From the NCBI GenBank assembly GCA_020726505.1, contig JAHLEZ010000053.1:1-64000 (forward strand): DNA of 64,000 bases, given 5' to 3'. Positions 37,992 through 50,103 of the stretch are shown here, one piece after another. Made by a program: the position numbers and the translations under genes. The notes beneath the pieces were generated by a model. It saw nothing but the letters and a program-made list of their open reading frames with translations. It made no database searches and was not told the origin of the DNA. Within the stretch, counting starts at the first letter, position 1. Each line of letters begins with the position of its first letter. Origin of the DNA: Leptodontidium sp. MPI-SDFR-AT-0119 (Eukaryota; Ascomycota; Leotiomycetes; Helotiales; Leptodontidiaceae).

Positions 37992-38214
37992 GTAACATCT
38001 ACGACTATCCTTATAACTTCTTAGCCACGGGCATATATTTCTCGCTCTACTGTCACTTCCGTCCGCGTTTCTAATTAATCGGTCTATGCTTAGATACGTC
38101 TATCGCAATCGTCCCGTACTATAAATAATCGGGGAAGGGCAAAGTCATATACCTCTTGTCGACAGGCTAAGGTGTTATTGCCCGAGTTTTTGGAATTCTA
38201 GAGGCTGACAAACA

Positions 38215-39700
38215 ATACACAGCTTCGATGTAATGCACAGTCGGTGTATCCGGCGTCCTGTTCACGGTGTAAGAGCCGGAATCTTAAATGCGCATTTGAC
38301 CCCTCTTTTAAGAGGCTTCCCGTACGAGGGTAAGCTTCCCTTAGATCTACCTAGATTAGAACGCATGAATGTCACGGGCTTATGTTTATAAAATCTGTTT
38401 AGTCGTCTGGAGGAAGCTACTAGGAGACTAAATTAGTTATAGACCGCTCTTGCGCGCTAATTAAGCGTATCACTTCCTGAAATCCCCTCCCCGGTCATTT
38501 GCTTTAGTACCCCCGAAGAAGAAGAAGAGCCGTGGAAGAGACTTAACTACTTTAGCCTCTGGGATTATAATAGGGCTAGGTTGCGATTCGAGCCGAAGTA
38601 GCTGGGAGATGTTATACTTGCGACGGAAATAATATCAGATCTCTTTATTTAGTACGTCCCTTAATGACTTTGCTTTAAGAGCACGGTAACTTAATGATTT
38701 AGTTTCTATTGTTTCCGGCATTGCTATTTGCTTATTGTCGATACTAAGCTATCTATTAAAGAGATTTACTTGTCTAGTCTATTACTCTTTTGGACTATTG
38801 CCCTTATTTCGTCCTAGTATGACCTAAGCCACCCCGATTTTTATTAACGCCTGGCCGATCCTTACTAAAAATTGTTATACGGAACCTTCTTTAAGCTAAT
38901 CTTATCTCTAGAGACTATTTAAGTAATTCTCCTTTTATATACCTGGCCGTTTTTAGTTAGGCATTAGTATAATGAACTTAGCCTAAACTATTACGGATTA
39001 GCCATTAGCGCAGTACTATAAATAGGCCTTTATCGTCTTAGCTATTCTTCCGAGTATAAACACTCTAAAACTTCCTTATCTTATATCGAGTCGGTTGTGA
39101 CTTAGATAGCTTACTTTTAAGTCAGTACCTAGTAAGTGCATTACTAGTGTATAACTTATTTAGAATTAATCGTTTCTTAGTCTGAGTTTAAATATAAGGT
39201 TGCCGCTTACTTTAGGTTTAAACTTATATTTAGAGGTAATCTGTTTGATGTATTGCTATGTGTTAATACTTAAGAAGTTTACTATATAAACTGAGATTCA
39301 ACGGCATATAGCACGATATATATTAGCTCTAGAAGTTTCATATAAAGTTCATTCGCGGACTTCTCTTGTCCAGATATTTAATTGTGAATTAGATGTTATT
39401 AGACAATAGTTTAAATAAGTATAGACTTACTAGGTTAAATTTAGTCTCCTCACAGCTAGGCTCTACCTATACGCTTTATATTTTACTGCTCATCCCGGCT
39501 AGCCTCGAAATACGGTGGAGGTAGCAAGTTCACGTGGTTTAGGGGTTTCCTCGCGTATATTCCTCTATTTGGGACTTGCTATAATAGTCCGACTAATCGA
39601 AACCTTTATAGAAGGATGCGTTTCACCTTCTATGAGCTCCACGTCTGCGACGTATATCTCGTATAGCTAGATAGAAGGGAATGGGGAATGTAATAGCTAA
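38215..39700 (+). pseudogene. Zn(II)2Cys6 transcription factor remnant
   Basis: At 38223-38330 the frame reads RCNAQSVYPASCSRCKSRN then LKCAFDPSFKRLPVRG: C-x8-C-x2-C-x6-C, the last four ligands of a Zn2Cys6 cluster followed by the FDPSFKR linker seen in many fungal regulators. Further on: LKSPPRSFALVPPKKK, a long degraded middle, and near 39060-39240 FDSLLLSQYL, SEFKYKVAAYFRFKLIF and GNLFDVLLCVN. The first cysteines (upstream of 38223) are lost or in an unseen exon. Stops and frame changes are plentiful. It sits next to the other regulator fragment, so the fossil cluster had two or three regulators. Confidence 0.6.
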
Positions 39701-39739
39701 TGTAGTCGCTTTTATCTAAAATGATATTTTTAGGTATTA

Positions 39740-40330
39740 TTTTTTGCGGGTTACTTCTTGTTTTACTTCTTGTCTTCTGAATCTGAAGTAATAGACAATG
39801 ATAACCGCAAGGCTATTAGCTATCTTGACCGTATTTATAAGATATTTACCCAACATTAAGACTCTAAAGAACATAAACTTGCAGCTTAGAAGCTCGAGAT
39901 ACTGCGAAATCTGGTCGATTAAAAGAGTAAGTATTTATTTATTACTATAAAGACCCGCCTGGGAGTAAATCTATATTATAATACGCTGTATACTATTAAG
40001 GAGTTTAAATATTAGACTCGTGAGTGAGACTATGTACAATCTACCGGCATTAGTCCAGGGCATTTATATACTTCCGAAGTTGGAGCTGCAAACCCCATCG
40101 ATTCACTCCTCGTGGAAATATTGCCTCTTAGATGGGAATATAGTTTCTCGGACATGTGGGATACGTCTTGGTTAAAAGAAGTTATAGATTTTAGGGCTTT
40201 TACTTCTTGAGGAGTCGTCGTTCTGTATAATCGGATTAGATCGGTAGCTGTGAAAGCGCGTCTCTTCGTCTTATTCGAGAGACTAGTAATAGCGCCGAAC
40301 TGCGAATTTCACTCCAAACTGCGGACTTCG
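39740..40330 (+). pseudogene. Unrecognised coding remnant
   Basis: One plus-strand frame shows protein-like text with few stops: NRKAISYLDRIYKIFTQH, KTRLGVNLYYNTLYTIKEF, then EVGAANPIDSLLVEILPLRW, EYSFSDMWDTSWLKEVIDFR and VKARLFVLFERLVIAPNCEF. I do not recognise the family. It could be the C-terminal part of the preceding regulator or a separate gene; stops fall at plausible Gln/Trp sites. Confidence 0.4.
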
Positions 40331-40791
40331 CAATCGAAGCAAGACTGCTAAGTGTACAAAAAAACCCCCTAAAAAAAACCGGAGAAAAAGGGTAACTAGG
40401 AAGAGTTACGACTACTACTAGACTATTTAATATTTCTCTATTATTATATTATATAAAATTAGGCTAGGAGATAACGAAGTAACGGGAAGGATCCCAAGAA
40501 ATTTCTAGGTTAACTTTATTTAAACTAGAATTGTCGTAAATTAAGTCTTTACGGAGATGTTCTTAGATAGTGAGCGAGGCATACATTACTTGTAGAGACT
40601 AAACGTTCACTTATGTAACTTAACGCTCCGTTAACAAAAAAGGAAATATCTCCTAATTAGTTCGCTACGGCTATAACAACGAAATTATAACTCCTAATCT
40701 TACGTCCGTTATCGTTGAACGGATTCGTAGGTACCTGGCCGAGAAGCATTTCTATTGTTAAACATATCTCTCCTTAGACTTACCTAAGACT
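40331..40791. other. AT-rich flank before the inverted Copia-1 copy
   Basis: Contains A and C homopolymer runs near 40360. A short frame (VIVERIRRYLAEKHFYC near 40700) looks protein-like but is too short to assign. It was contiguous with 45983 onward before Copia-1b inserted. Confidence 0.35.
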
Positions 40792-40796
40792 ACTAC

Positions 40797-40916
40797 TGAT
40801 AGAAAAACATATAGAATTCTATTTAAGAGAGCGTATAGAGTAATAGGGGAAATAGGGGCAGCGTGATTATATATACGTACGTACTGAGATTTACGCTATA
40901 GCTTATATTTCTAATA
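40797..40916 (-). repeat. Copia-1b 3' LTR
   Basis: 120 bp; reads TGATAGAAAAACATATAG on the + strand, showing the original LTR ended ...CTATCA. Confidence 0.93.
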
Positions 40917-41248
40917 TGCCCCTTACTTTAAAGCTTTATATTAAATTCTAAATATAGTATTTTAAGCTCTTTAATTTAAGCTCGTATCCTTGACGTTAAG
41001 GCTCGTATTCTAACGTTAAAGCTCGTATTCGGGTTTCCTAGGCCTTATTAACTCTTATAATATAGCTTTCTTAGCTATATAGCGCGTATATCTCCTTCTT
41101 AGAGAAAGTTCAGCTACTCCGTAGCTTCCTTACTTACGTTATAATATAAGAGTACCCTAATTGACTATTTCCAAGTCTTTTATGTGTCTATATTCCCTTG
41201 TAGCCTCTATATATGTTTATTGTGTCTATTCCGGTGTAGCCTCCACTC

Positions 41249-44200
41249 CTAGCTCTTTAATAGTAGGCCTATATAACCCTTGTATCTCTTAAAAGTAAGG
41301 CCTAGTAATGCCTTAGTAAGAGCGTCTATTATATTATTATTCCTTAATATATATTATATAGTCATTTTCTTAGCTAAAACTATATTATCGCGAATATAAA
41401 AGTGATAGATGTTAATATACTTAGATTTTAGTATAAATTTACGCTCCTTAGTAAGGGATTCGGCACTTATATTATCGAGGTAAAGAGTTAAAGGCTTTAT
41501 AGGGGTTATTCCTAGGTCTTTTTATAACTTTAGTATTTATATTACTTCCCTTAATTCATTATTAGTAGCTATTATCTCTAAATACTCGCTGCTAAGAGCT
41601 GTTAATTTTTAAACGTTAATAAACTAACTAGTGACAGCTTTATTAAAAAGTATTAAGTACGACTAAAGCGACTTCCTGTCGCCTTTAGTACCCCACGTAG
41701 TGTTTATATAACAGTTAAATATAATATAATCTATTATATTGTCGCCTTTATAAGTAATTCCGTCGTTAAGTGTCGCGTTAAGGTATTATAAGAGAGGCTT
41801 TATATACTATAAGTACGTTTCTGTAGGCTTTGTTATATACCGTGCTAGCTAAAGAATAATATATACTATATTTAGTCTCGTCTAATTTAAGAGGTATATA
41901 ATATAGCTTATAATCTACTAGTAAAGTGAGGTCTCTTTAATACTTAACTAAGCTACGTTATTTCCATTCCGTAATACTATGCCTACTGTCGCTGGCAGTC
42001 TAGCTCTATTTATATTCGCTATACTAAACCTTTTTAATACTTTAGACGTATAAAGAGTTTAGTATATTCTAAGGGTTCTTACTAAGCGATTCCGATTAAT
42101 TTAAAGTCTAATAAACATTGTCACGGCGCCTAGGTCCTTGCCTTTTTACGTCTTTAAGATTCGTCCTTTAAAGTAATTAACGTGTTGTTTTAGCCTTATA
42201 ATTAATATATTATTAACGAAGACGAGTACGTACGACTTTTTAGCTTTACCTTAATAAATAAAGAGATTTAGATCCGCATTTAACTGTATAAGACTAAGCT
42301 TAGTCTTTATAGTCTCTTTTACTATTAGCCACTACTCCTTAGGTGCTTGTTTTAAGCCGTAAAGGCTCCGCAAAAGCTTTAGGTACGCGTTTCCTTTTCC
42401 TTTTAGCTCTAAGTATATTGTTTTAATAAAAAACTATAGTATTTCTATATATATTTCCTCCTTTAGCTTCGGGTTTAAAAACGCGGTATTAATATTAACG
42501 TGGTTAGTTTTATAGTCGCAATAAGCAGCTAAAGCTAGTAGTACTTTAAGTGTTATTAGCCGTAATACGCTAATATACGTGTTAAAGTAGTCGCTACTAT
42601 GTTATTACTTAAAACCTCTAACTGTAATACAAGCTTTCCTCTGTGCGAGGGTCCTATTTAAGTGTAGCTTGTTACGTAATATTAGCTTTAAAGTAATTAG
42701 TTTCTTACTAATTAAAGGTTCTTTATACCGTATTTTATATATACTAATAAAGCGCAACGCGCTATATTCTTCTTTAATTGCGCGCATCTATTTAACTTTG
42801 TTTTCCTATAGAGCTTACTCTAGCGTAACTAAGTCTTAAATTAGTAGTGCAGTCGCGCCTTTAGCTCCTAAAGCTGTAATTGACTCTCTATATACGCGTC
42901 TTGGCTTTAGTTATTGTTTATACCTAGACTCCGTAGGCTTAAAAGAGAGGTTAATTAGTCGTTAATTAAACGACTACGTAGTACTACTTCTTTACCTTTG
43001 CGCGTTAGTATTACGTGCTGGCCTCTCTACTAGAGGTCTTTGAATTAGTGTCCTTATAAAGCCTGTTTCAACGTCTAGCCTCCTTACTAGAGGTCTTTTA
43101 GAGCCTATTTCAGCGTCTGGCCTCCTTAGAAGTCTTATTACAGAGCCTGTTTCAGCGTCTGGCCTCCTTAGAGGTCTTATTACAGAGCCTGTTTCAGCGT
43201 CTGGCCTTCCCTGTAAAGGTCTTCCTATAAAGCCTGTTTTAACGTCTGGCCTCCCTAGAGGTCTTACTACAGAGCCTATTTCAGCGTCTAGCCTCCCCAC
43301 TAGAGGTCTTGTTATAGCTCTATTAGCTGGCCTTTTAACCTTTAAAGGTCTTACTACTGTCTTTACTTTACTTATAACTAGTCATATAATATATTCGTTA
43401 AATTTAACGTTTATAAAGATTAACTCCTATTGATTTTCTATATTTAATAGCTTATATATATATAAGCTAGTTATCCCTATTAAAATGTACTTCCCTGGCT
43501 ATATTCTTAGCTTTAGCTTCCTAAGGAACGTTGCCTTTAGCCTTAATAGCTATACTCTTACTTTAAATACTTTATAATACGACAAGCTAGCTAGTACACC
43601 TTCTTATGCCTCCAGCGGCGTTAGCCCTTTTACCCCTTAATATAATAGTGCCTTTATTAGTCTCTTGTTTTTAAGCCTAGCTACGTGTTTTACGGTATAA
43701 TACTAAAGACTGTCCGGCTGTTTAACGTCGTATAATATAAACCTGACAATCTTAAATAATTAATATATCTAATACTCTAATACCCTATTAAGCGACTATT
43801 TATATAGTAGCGATAGCTCTAACTATATACTAAGCTCTTATAGCTAGCGTATAAAGGCATTTCTAAACTCTCCTTTGCCGTTATTAGTGCGCTAATACAC
43901 GACTACTTGTCCCTTTTAAAGCTCTAATTAAGTCTTTAATAGCTTAATTTCCGGCTATATTACAGCAGCTGTTTTATCCTTAAGTAGCCGTACTTAATAT
44001 ACTCGTGTTACGTCGTTTACGACGACTAAGTAATACTTATACCCCCTAATTAACTAGCACTAAATTCTTGAAATATTAACGTGTAGCCGGCGTAGTAGCG
44101 TATTAGCTCTAGTGTCGGTCTTTTTAGTAAAATACTCCTTTATCTTACTAGCTAGGCATAATTCGCAGCTCTTTTCCCCTTTATAAATTATCCGCTTTCT

Positions 44201-45697
44201 TAGCTTTATCCCGTATCCGGATATTGCCTTTAATTTGACTATTTCCTAGTAGTTTATATAGCTAAGCCGTCTGTGTATTAGGTCCGGTATTGTTTCTTGG
44301 TTTTAATTGTTATATAAACTCTTTATATATGTTTTTAGCACTAATAGTTCCGATGGCTTTATTCCGACTATATTTGCCTCTGTATTTAAGTCTAAGACGT
44401 ATAAGCCACTAGCTTTTGTTACAAAGAGTACTAAATTATTATCTTTATAACACTTTGCCCTTGTGTTATTAAATATAATATTAATTCCGTCCTTTATAAG
44501 TATACTAATTAATAGTAGCCTAGTACTTCTAAAGTTAGGCACATACTAGACGTTATATAATATTATGCCATCGATTTACACGTCTCTATAGCCTTCCGTA
44601 AATGAATATTAATTATTAGCTGTTTTTACTTGTTTGTCTCTCTAGCGTTTAAGGCTTGTAAAGTCGGCATACACACTAAAAAAGTGTTTAGTCGCTCCGG
44701 AGTCTAATTTCTATTAATTTACGGCCGTAATACTAGTATAAGCCTATTATACTTCTTTCATAAGGTATATACGGTCTATAAAGTAAGGTTTAAAGGTCTC
44801 TAATTAATCTGCGGCTACGTTAGCTATTTTTTTACTCTTGTATTTGTTTTTTTAATAGCTAAACTTCTTATACTTCGCGTATTAGTTCCTGTCTAATTTT
44901 ATAGTCTTTTTTACTCTTCTTAATACGTCCCTGTAGTCCCCTATTACTTTTCCACCTCTTTAACCTCCTTTACCTCTAACTCTGCTGCCTCTGTAGCCTC
45001 TATAGCCTCTATAGCCTCTGCCCCTGCCTTTACTCTTATTCGCCACCTAATTAGCTTTTATTATAGCTGGTTCTATAGTCGACACTACCTTTAGCTCGTC
45101 CTTTTATTATAATTAATACTTAATTAGCTAGTAGAGCACTACTTTTAAGTCTTTAGGGTTGTTTTATAATACGCTACGTATTATTTTTTAATTTCTTAGC
45201 CTTAATAGTAATATAATTAGCTTTGCTTTAATATTAATATTAGTGAATAAATAAGTGTCGCTAAAAAGCCTAAGCTTATATTTCTATAGGCGAGAGACGT
45301 AGTCGTTAGCACTCTTAATAGACGGGTTATACACCTCTTTGCCTAGCTCCTCCTTAATATTAATTATATATTAAGCTCTAAACGAATAAGTAGTCCTAGT
45401 GGCTTATATAGCGTCCTATAACACCTTTATATCGCCGGCGTTTATAAGATCTTAATACTTTTTAAATATAGCCGTAAAGAGACTAAAGACAATAATTTTC
45501 CGAGCCTCCTTTTACTCCTTTCTTTAAGCTAGTTAAAGAGACGCTGTTGCCGGTAACGCCGGAGGGTTAGTTACTTATTCTAAGATTTCGGCGGCAGCGA
45601 GCTCTTTAAAAGTCTTTAATTTCTACTCGTAGAAGTTGTCGTAGACTAGCTTTGACGACTTAGTCGATGATTCCGATGACTTTAATACGATAGGTAT
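41249..45697 (-). pseudogene. Copia-1b gag-pol polyprotein, RIP-degraded
   Basis: About 1,480 codons on the minus strand. The start at 45697 is ATA where copy a has ATG. The GAG_pre-integrase region is open at 44303-44542 (MPNFRSTRLLLISILIKDG). The minisatellite lies at 42992-43330, and the RT entry is open at 42605-42787 (YKIRYKEPLISKKLITLKL). The RT box is FVNNIL, as in copy a, so both lack the catalytic Asp pair. The stop is at 41249-41251. Confidence 0.88.
42992..43330 (-). repeat. Minisatellite inside Copia-1b pol
   Basis: Six or seven imperfect units of about 40-50 bp encode GRPDAETGSVIRPL-type repeats in an open 102-codon stretch on the minus strand. Unit number and order differ from the array in copy a. 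Confidence 0.85.
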
Positions 45698-45857
45698 AGT
45701 AGAGTTAATAGTTGACTTAATAGACGTGTTATAAAGGCTTGATTTAATTCGTAAATAAAGTATATAACGTATAACGTGTGTTAAATCGATTATAATAAGT
45801 GTTAATTAATTCTAAGTAGTATTAAGGTTAATTTCTAAACAATTAAAATTGCTACTA

Positions 45858-45977
45858 TAATAAAAAAGTATATAGAATTCTATTTAAGAGAGCGTACAGA
45901 GTAATAGGGGAAATAGGGGCAGCGTGATCATATGTACGTACGTACTGAGATCTACGCTACAGCCCATATTTCTAACA
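45858..45977 (-). repeat. Copia-1b 5' LTR
   Basis: 120 bp ending CTAACA on the + strand (start TGTTAG on the element strand), directly followed by TSD ACTAC. Confidence 0.93.
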
Positions 45978-46221
45978 ACTACGAACGAGAATCAGGCTAA
46001 CTCTACGGACCATACACGGTCGCCAACCCTACCAAAAAGGAAATGGCCGGGGAAGAGCGATATGGCGATGACTTGGCCAAACTTGACACCGCATACGCAC
46101 ATAAGGTGCTCTATATCGTAGGCAAAGAGTAGATGAAGATCAAGGAGGGTAGGAATTACGGCAAGATGGTATTATTGTAGATCTTTTTGTAGATTAGGGA
46201 TAACACAAGGCTATGTCTACG

Positions 46222-47034
46222 ACGCTAGATCGACGCGCCCTTCCTAATATTAAATTCGTCTTCTCTGTTGAGGATTTCGTTAGCGATACTACACAGCCTA
46301 TCTAGGCCCTCGCGCGTCGCGCTCACGATCAAAAAGTACGGCTCATACTCGACTTCGCTTTCTAGTCATGGCAAGTCAAAGGCACAGGCCCTCTTTCCTC
46401 TATAGTCGCCGAGATAGTAGACCGCGAAGCTAGTGGATCGTAGGTGGAGCAAAAGCAAATGTTATTCTAGCGAGGCCGCATCTCCGCATCCCCAAAACTT
46501 CGAAGAAGTCTAATAGACGCTGCCAGAAACAAGCCCTAGTCTACAGTCCGCGCCCTCTATATCCTGACAAATGCTCACAACCCCTTAGAAAGTGAAAACT
46601 TTATGTCTGCGGCCGACTAGTGTAACTATATGTTCATCGCCCACGCCGAAGGCCGGTCCTACTCAGGTTCTCTCAAATATCGACAAGTATGCCGCTCGGT
46701 CGTCGTGTCGCATAAACTACAATGGATCTAGCACTATTATTACTTGCTCGTCGCCAACGGCACGCAGTAGAATTTTGTCGAGGTAGAGCGCGACTTTTCT
46801 GATCTAGCGCAGCGTATGGAGTAGTTTTTGAGCCATCCTAAGGAGGCGAGGAGAATTGTAGACAATAGCGTTCGGACCTTTCGGGAGAGGTACTTAACAC
46901 TAGTAGCGGAAGCCTGTTATTAGAGAGCATTAATCAGGGGATGGGGGAGTGTAAGCTTTGAGCGCGAATTATATGAACCGCATAGGGAGGACGGAAGGAA
47001 ACAGCGCGGCGAGAGATTTGAGTCATATGCGTAA
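46222..47034 (+). pseudogene. Glycosyltransferase family 90 (CAP10/LpsA-like) remnant
   Basis: A single uninterrupted frame of 270 codons to TAA 47032-47034 with no indels. It reads RRALPNIKFVFSVEDFVSD, WALARRAHDQ, GTGPLSSIVAEIVDREASGS, RGRISASPKLRRSLIDAARN, CNYMFIAHAEGRSYSGSLKY, RQVCRSVVVSHKLQWI, YYLLVANGTQ, NFVEVERDFSDLAQRMEYFL and VRTFRERYLTLVAEACYWRA. This is the C-terminal GT90 domain of fungal CAP10-type proteins, which add sugars (xylose or glucose) to glycans in the secretory pathway. About seven stops lie at former Trp/Gln codons. The N-terminal part is missing or unreadable between 45983 and 46221; Copia-1b inserted just upstream. Confidence 0.75.
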
Positions 47035-47314
47035 GTTACTGCCCGGTTGAAATTTCCGAACTAAAATAACTGTAGTCAGTGTTTCCGATAGTGATACGGT
47101 TGTAATTACTGTAGTAAATCGCCCTTATTGTACCACCAGCCGTAAATACCGTACAACTGAGAAATTACAACGGTGCAAGGAAGTATTACAACAGTGTGAA
47201 TACAGTGTAAAAGTACGAAAACCGCGCTAGTCCTCCCAACGTCACTTCCTCCACCCACCCCTTATTTCATCACATATCACCCTCCCTAGGTATACTAGCC
47301 TCCTACAATTTCGC
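47035..47314. other. Region between the GT90 and hAT remnants
   Basis: Holds short CAGTGT/ACAGTGT motifs near 47078 and 47195-47210 that could belong to the hAT terminal region, but I cannot find the matching inverted end. Confidence 0.3.
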
Positions 47315-49480
47315 CTATGACTTTATACACTCTAGAGCCTCAATTGATTGAATTGATAGATTGTTCCGACGATCAGTAATAGTCAATCCTACACTAGAAA
47401 AGAGACGCTCTGGATCAGTAGCCATGGCAGGAATTGAGAGTATATCAAGAGCTATTCTTGAGAGATTAGGGAAGTCTCTTCTTTGCCTTGCTTCCATCCA
47501 CCACTTTCGAACGTCTTCAAAGTCATAGTGTTGTGAGAGCAGACAATATCGAGCATATTCATCTACAGCGGCAGTGGACGTCCTATACATAATTAGTATT
47601 AGGTATATATAAGAGTAATACAGTACTCACTTTGTCGCCTGTTTCTCCTTTCTCTAGACAGTGAATTGGTTTAGTAGAGTGCTATAGCCAGCCTGTACCT
47701 TGTCTGTACTCACTGATTCTGGTGGTACATAATATACTTTCCAGAACTCTTAGACTTGTTTCCTAGTCTCTAGCACCCAACTTGCGTCCCAATTAGCTTC
47801 AATATATTCCCACTTATATACTGGGTGAAAAACTAATACAGTAGCATATATTAGTGTATCGCTGGTCTTCTCATAATATTTCCTTAACTTTGACTAGGCC
47901 GAATTAAAGCAAGGCGCTAAAATTGGGTGATCCTTATATTACTCTTTCCCCTCCTCAAAAAGCTCCATGATATAGTCTATTACTAGGAGCACATTATCTA
48001 GTGTAGAGGATGTTAATTCTAGTGCTTTAATAGTATGGTTTAGATTCTCAAGGAAGGCGCTATACTAGCTATATTAGTAGTATATTTAAAGCTAATAAAA
48101 TCACTTACAATTTTGAGGGTGTCCCAGTCTTCCTCTAACAGCTTATCACTTGTTTCCTCCATTACTAAATCAAAGAATTGATTAATTGGCCCCCTTAATT
48201 CGATTGCTCTTGTAATTGTCTTTGCCCAAGACAGCCATCGAGTTGAATTGTCCTTTGGTAGTGTTTTTCTACGTGAAATCGCGGGGAACTAATAGTATAA
48301 TTAGGGCGATGTATAAATCTTAACAGCCACATTATAGAGTCTACCAGGTGGCCTAAATTTCCTCCAGCTCTCCATCTCCTCAACTGTATACTGTGTGTCT
48401 AAGTCGATATTATCTGGGTCTATAACAGAGAGAAGCGCGTCAGCGGCAAGGTTTATTATGTGGCCTTAACAGCGGACTCGATAGTGGACTAGATCATATT
48501 TATTGAGCTCCCTAGAGGTAATCAGACTTAAAGAAGTTAATGTAACTCAGAGAGATTAAGTAGAAGCTTACTAATTAAGACATGCTTTATTATAGTGTTA
48601 TTATTAGGCGCATTGTCTATTTGCATGTAGCCTAGCTTCGATGTAATCCCCCATTCCTGAATGACCTCCATGACATACTTAGAAATATTCTCTCCTGAAT
48701 ACTCCCCCTTAACCTAATAGAGGGCTAGTACAAAGCTTTCTAACACACTGTCGTCAGAAATAAAGGTAGCAATAACTCCCAGGATTGTTAGGTTATTTAG
48801 TGAGGTCCAGAGATTAAGTGATAGATGAATTTGAGTGTAAGCACTTAAAAGACGACACTGAACTTGCTCTTTCTCGTGATTAAACTGTCTCATTAACCTA
48901 GTAGTGACAAGGTCAGAGCTATTAGGAAGCCATACATCAACATCCTCATTTAAGAAGGAGAACAGGGCACGGAAGGCGAAGCACTCTACTAGGCGAATTG
49001 GCTAGTTACAAGAAGCTAAGAAGTTAATATAGAGCTTTTCTAGGACATCAAGATCAATTGAGAGGCCAGATACTTCTTCTAAAAGGTGACGATAGCTATG
49101 AGGGTGTTTCTTGGCCATAGTAATTAAGTCTTCCATTAAGAGCTAGCGCTTCCTAGTCTTGTTGTCCCTGGAAGACATCTCATTGATTGAGTGTATAGCG
49201 CGTAAGTGAACCTTAGGACAGCGTGTCCCACTATTAAGTAGGTATTTTTTGGGGCAATACTTGCATCTCCATTCTACTCTCCCATTAGTCTAGTTAATGT
49301 ACTTGGTCTCCGGATCCTCGTCTGGCATATGATTAAATACCCAGCAAGTACGTGGCCTAGCTAGCTTGGCCTGGAGTTGCTCTGGATCTAGTAGTAGTAA
49401 TAATAAAGAAGGTAGTGATGATGAAAAAGGTAGTGGTGATGAAGATAGTAGTGGTAATGAAGATAGTAAGTAGGTGCTAT
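47315..49480 (-). pseudogene. hAT-family transposase, lightly degraded
   Basis: Minus-strand reading: a Ser/Leu-rich N-terminal region (49380-49480), a BED-type zinc finger (WRCKYCPKKYLLNSGTRCP, then KVHLRAIH; 49196-49310), a DDE core with TQIHLSLNLWTSLNNLTILG (about 48800-48850) and YMQIDNAPNNNTI (about 48610), and the C-terminal hAT dimerisation domain (open at 47315-47590: FPNLSRIALDILSIPAMATD, PERLFSSVGLTITDRRNNLS). Total length is about 700 residues, normal for fungal hAT. Several stops break it (for example after TRKR near 49155). Terminal inverted repeats and the 8-bp target duplication were not found. Confidence 0.85.
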
Positions 49481-49846
49481 CTATCTCACAATCTCTAACA
49501 TAGTACGGTTCTACTTATATACAAATTATCACATAGCAAATTGATTATACAATTAGTCAATCTATTATATAAGTCTACTAACTCTAGGAAATTATTCATA
49601 TGTTTTATTATTATTTATTTCTTACTTATCTTTTAAATACTTTACAGAGTTATCTCTTAGCCTTTAATATATTACTTGTCTACTCTACTCTATATCCTTG
49701 CTCTTCCTCATCTATTAATACTCAATTGCAAATACAAGTAGTTAAATAATAGATACTTAATCAACTTGGTTACACAAGTAGTTTGTATACCAGACTGTTT
49801 ACAGTAAGGCAAATTCAATTGCCTAGTGAACAAAACAGCGCTTTAT
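49481..49846. other. AT-rich stretch between hAT remnant and LINE 3' end
   Basis: Should contain the 5' end of the hAT element. No inverted repeat is evident by eye and no coding frame is seen. Confidence 0.35.
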
Positions 49847-49864
49847 ATTATTATTATTATTATT
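49847..49864. repeat. (ATT)n microsatellite, 3' tail of the LINE
   Basis: Six tandem TTA units at the end of the minus-strand element, the position expected for the simple-repeat tail of a Tad1-type LINE. Confidence 0.8.
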
Positions 49865-50103
49865 CCATTTTTTTCATGCTATGAGAGTCTGAGACTATGG
49901 AGCATGGTAGATCTTTGCAGACTCTACTGTCCTAATTGTTAAAGTACAAAATTGTGATACAGGTGGAGGTCTCTTCGGGTGGGGGTCTAAGAGCTAGTGA
50001 GGGTCGTACCCTAATTTAATAAAAGAAAGTTGAAAGGTGCCGTTTCTGGACTTGGTTAAGTGTATACTGTATCTTCGTCTATTTCCTCCTATTTACTCAA
50101 GTG

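Larger units (their letters stand above)
40792..45982 (-). mobile_element. Copia-1b: full-length inverted copy of Copia-1, with TSD ACTAC
   Basis: The 120-bp LTRs are at 40797-40916 and 45858-45977. ACTAC flanks them at 40792-40796 and 45978-45982. The element is 5,181 bp, uninterrupted, transcribed leftward, and of the same family as 5176-26569. RIP-degraded but with slightly longer open stretches than copy a. Confidence 0.95.

Noticed and set aside
47078..49846. Terminal inverted repeats of the hAT element
   Set aside because: CAGTGT-type motifs occur on the left, but no matching inverted copy or 8-bp duplication could be read on the right.
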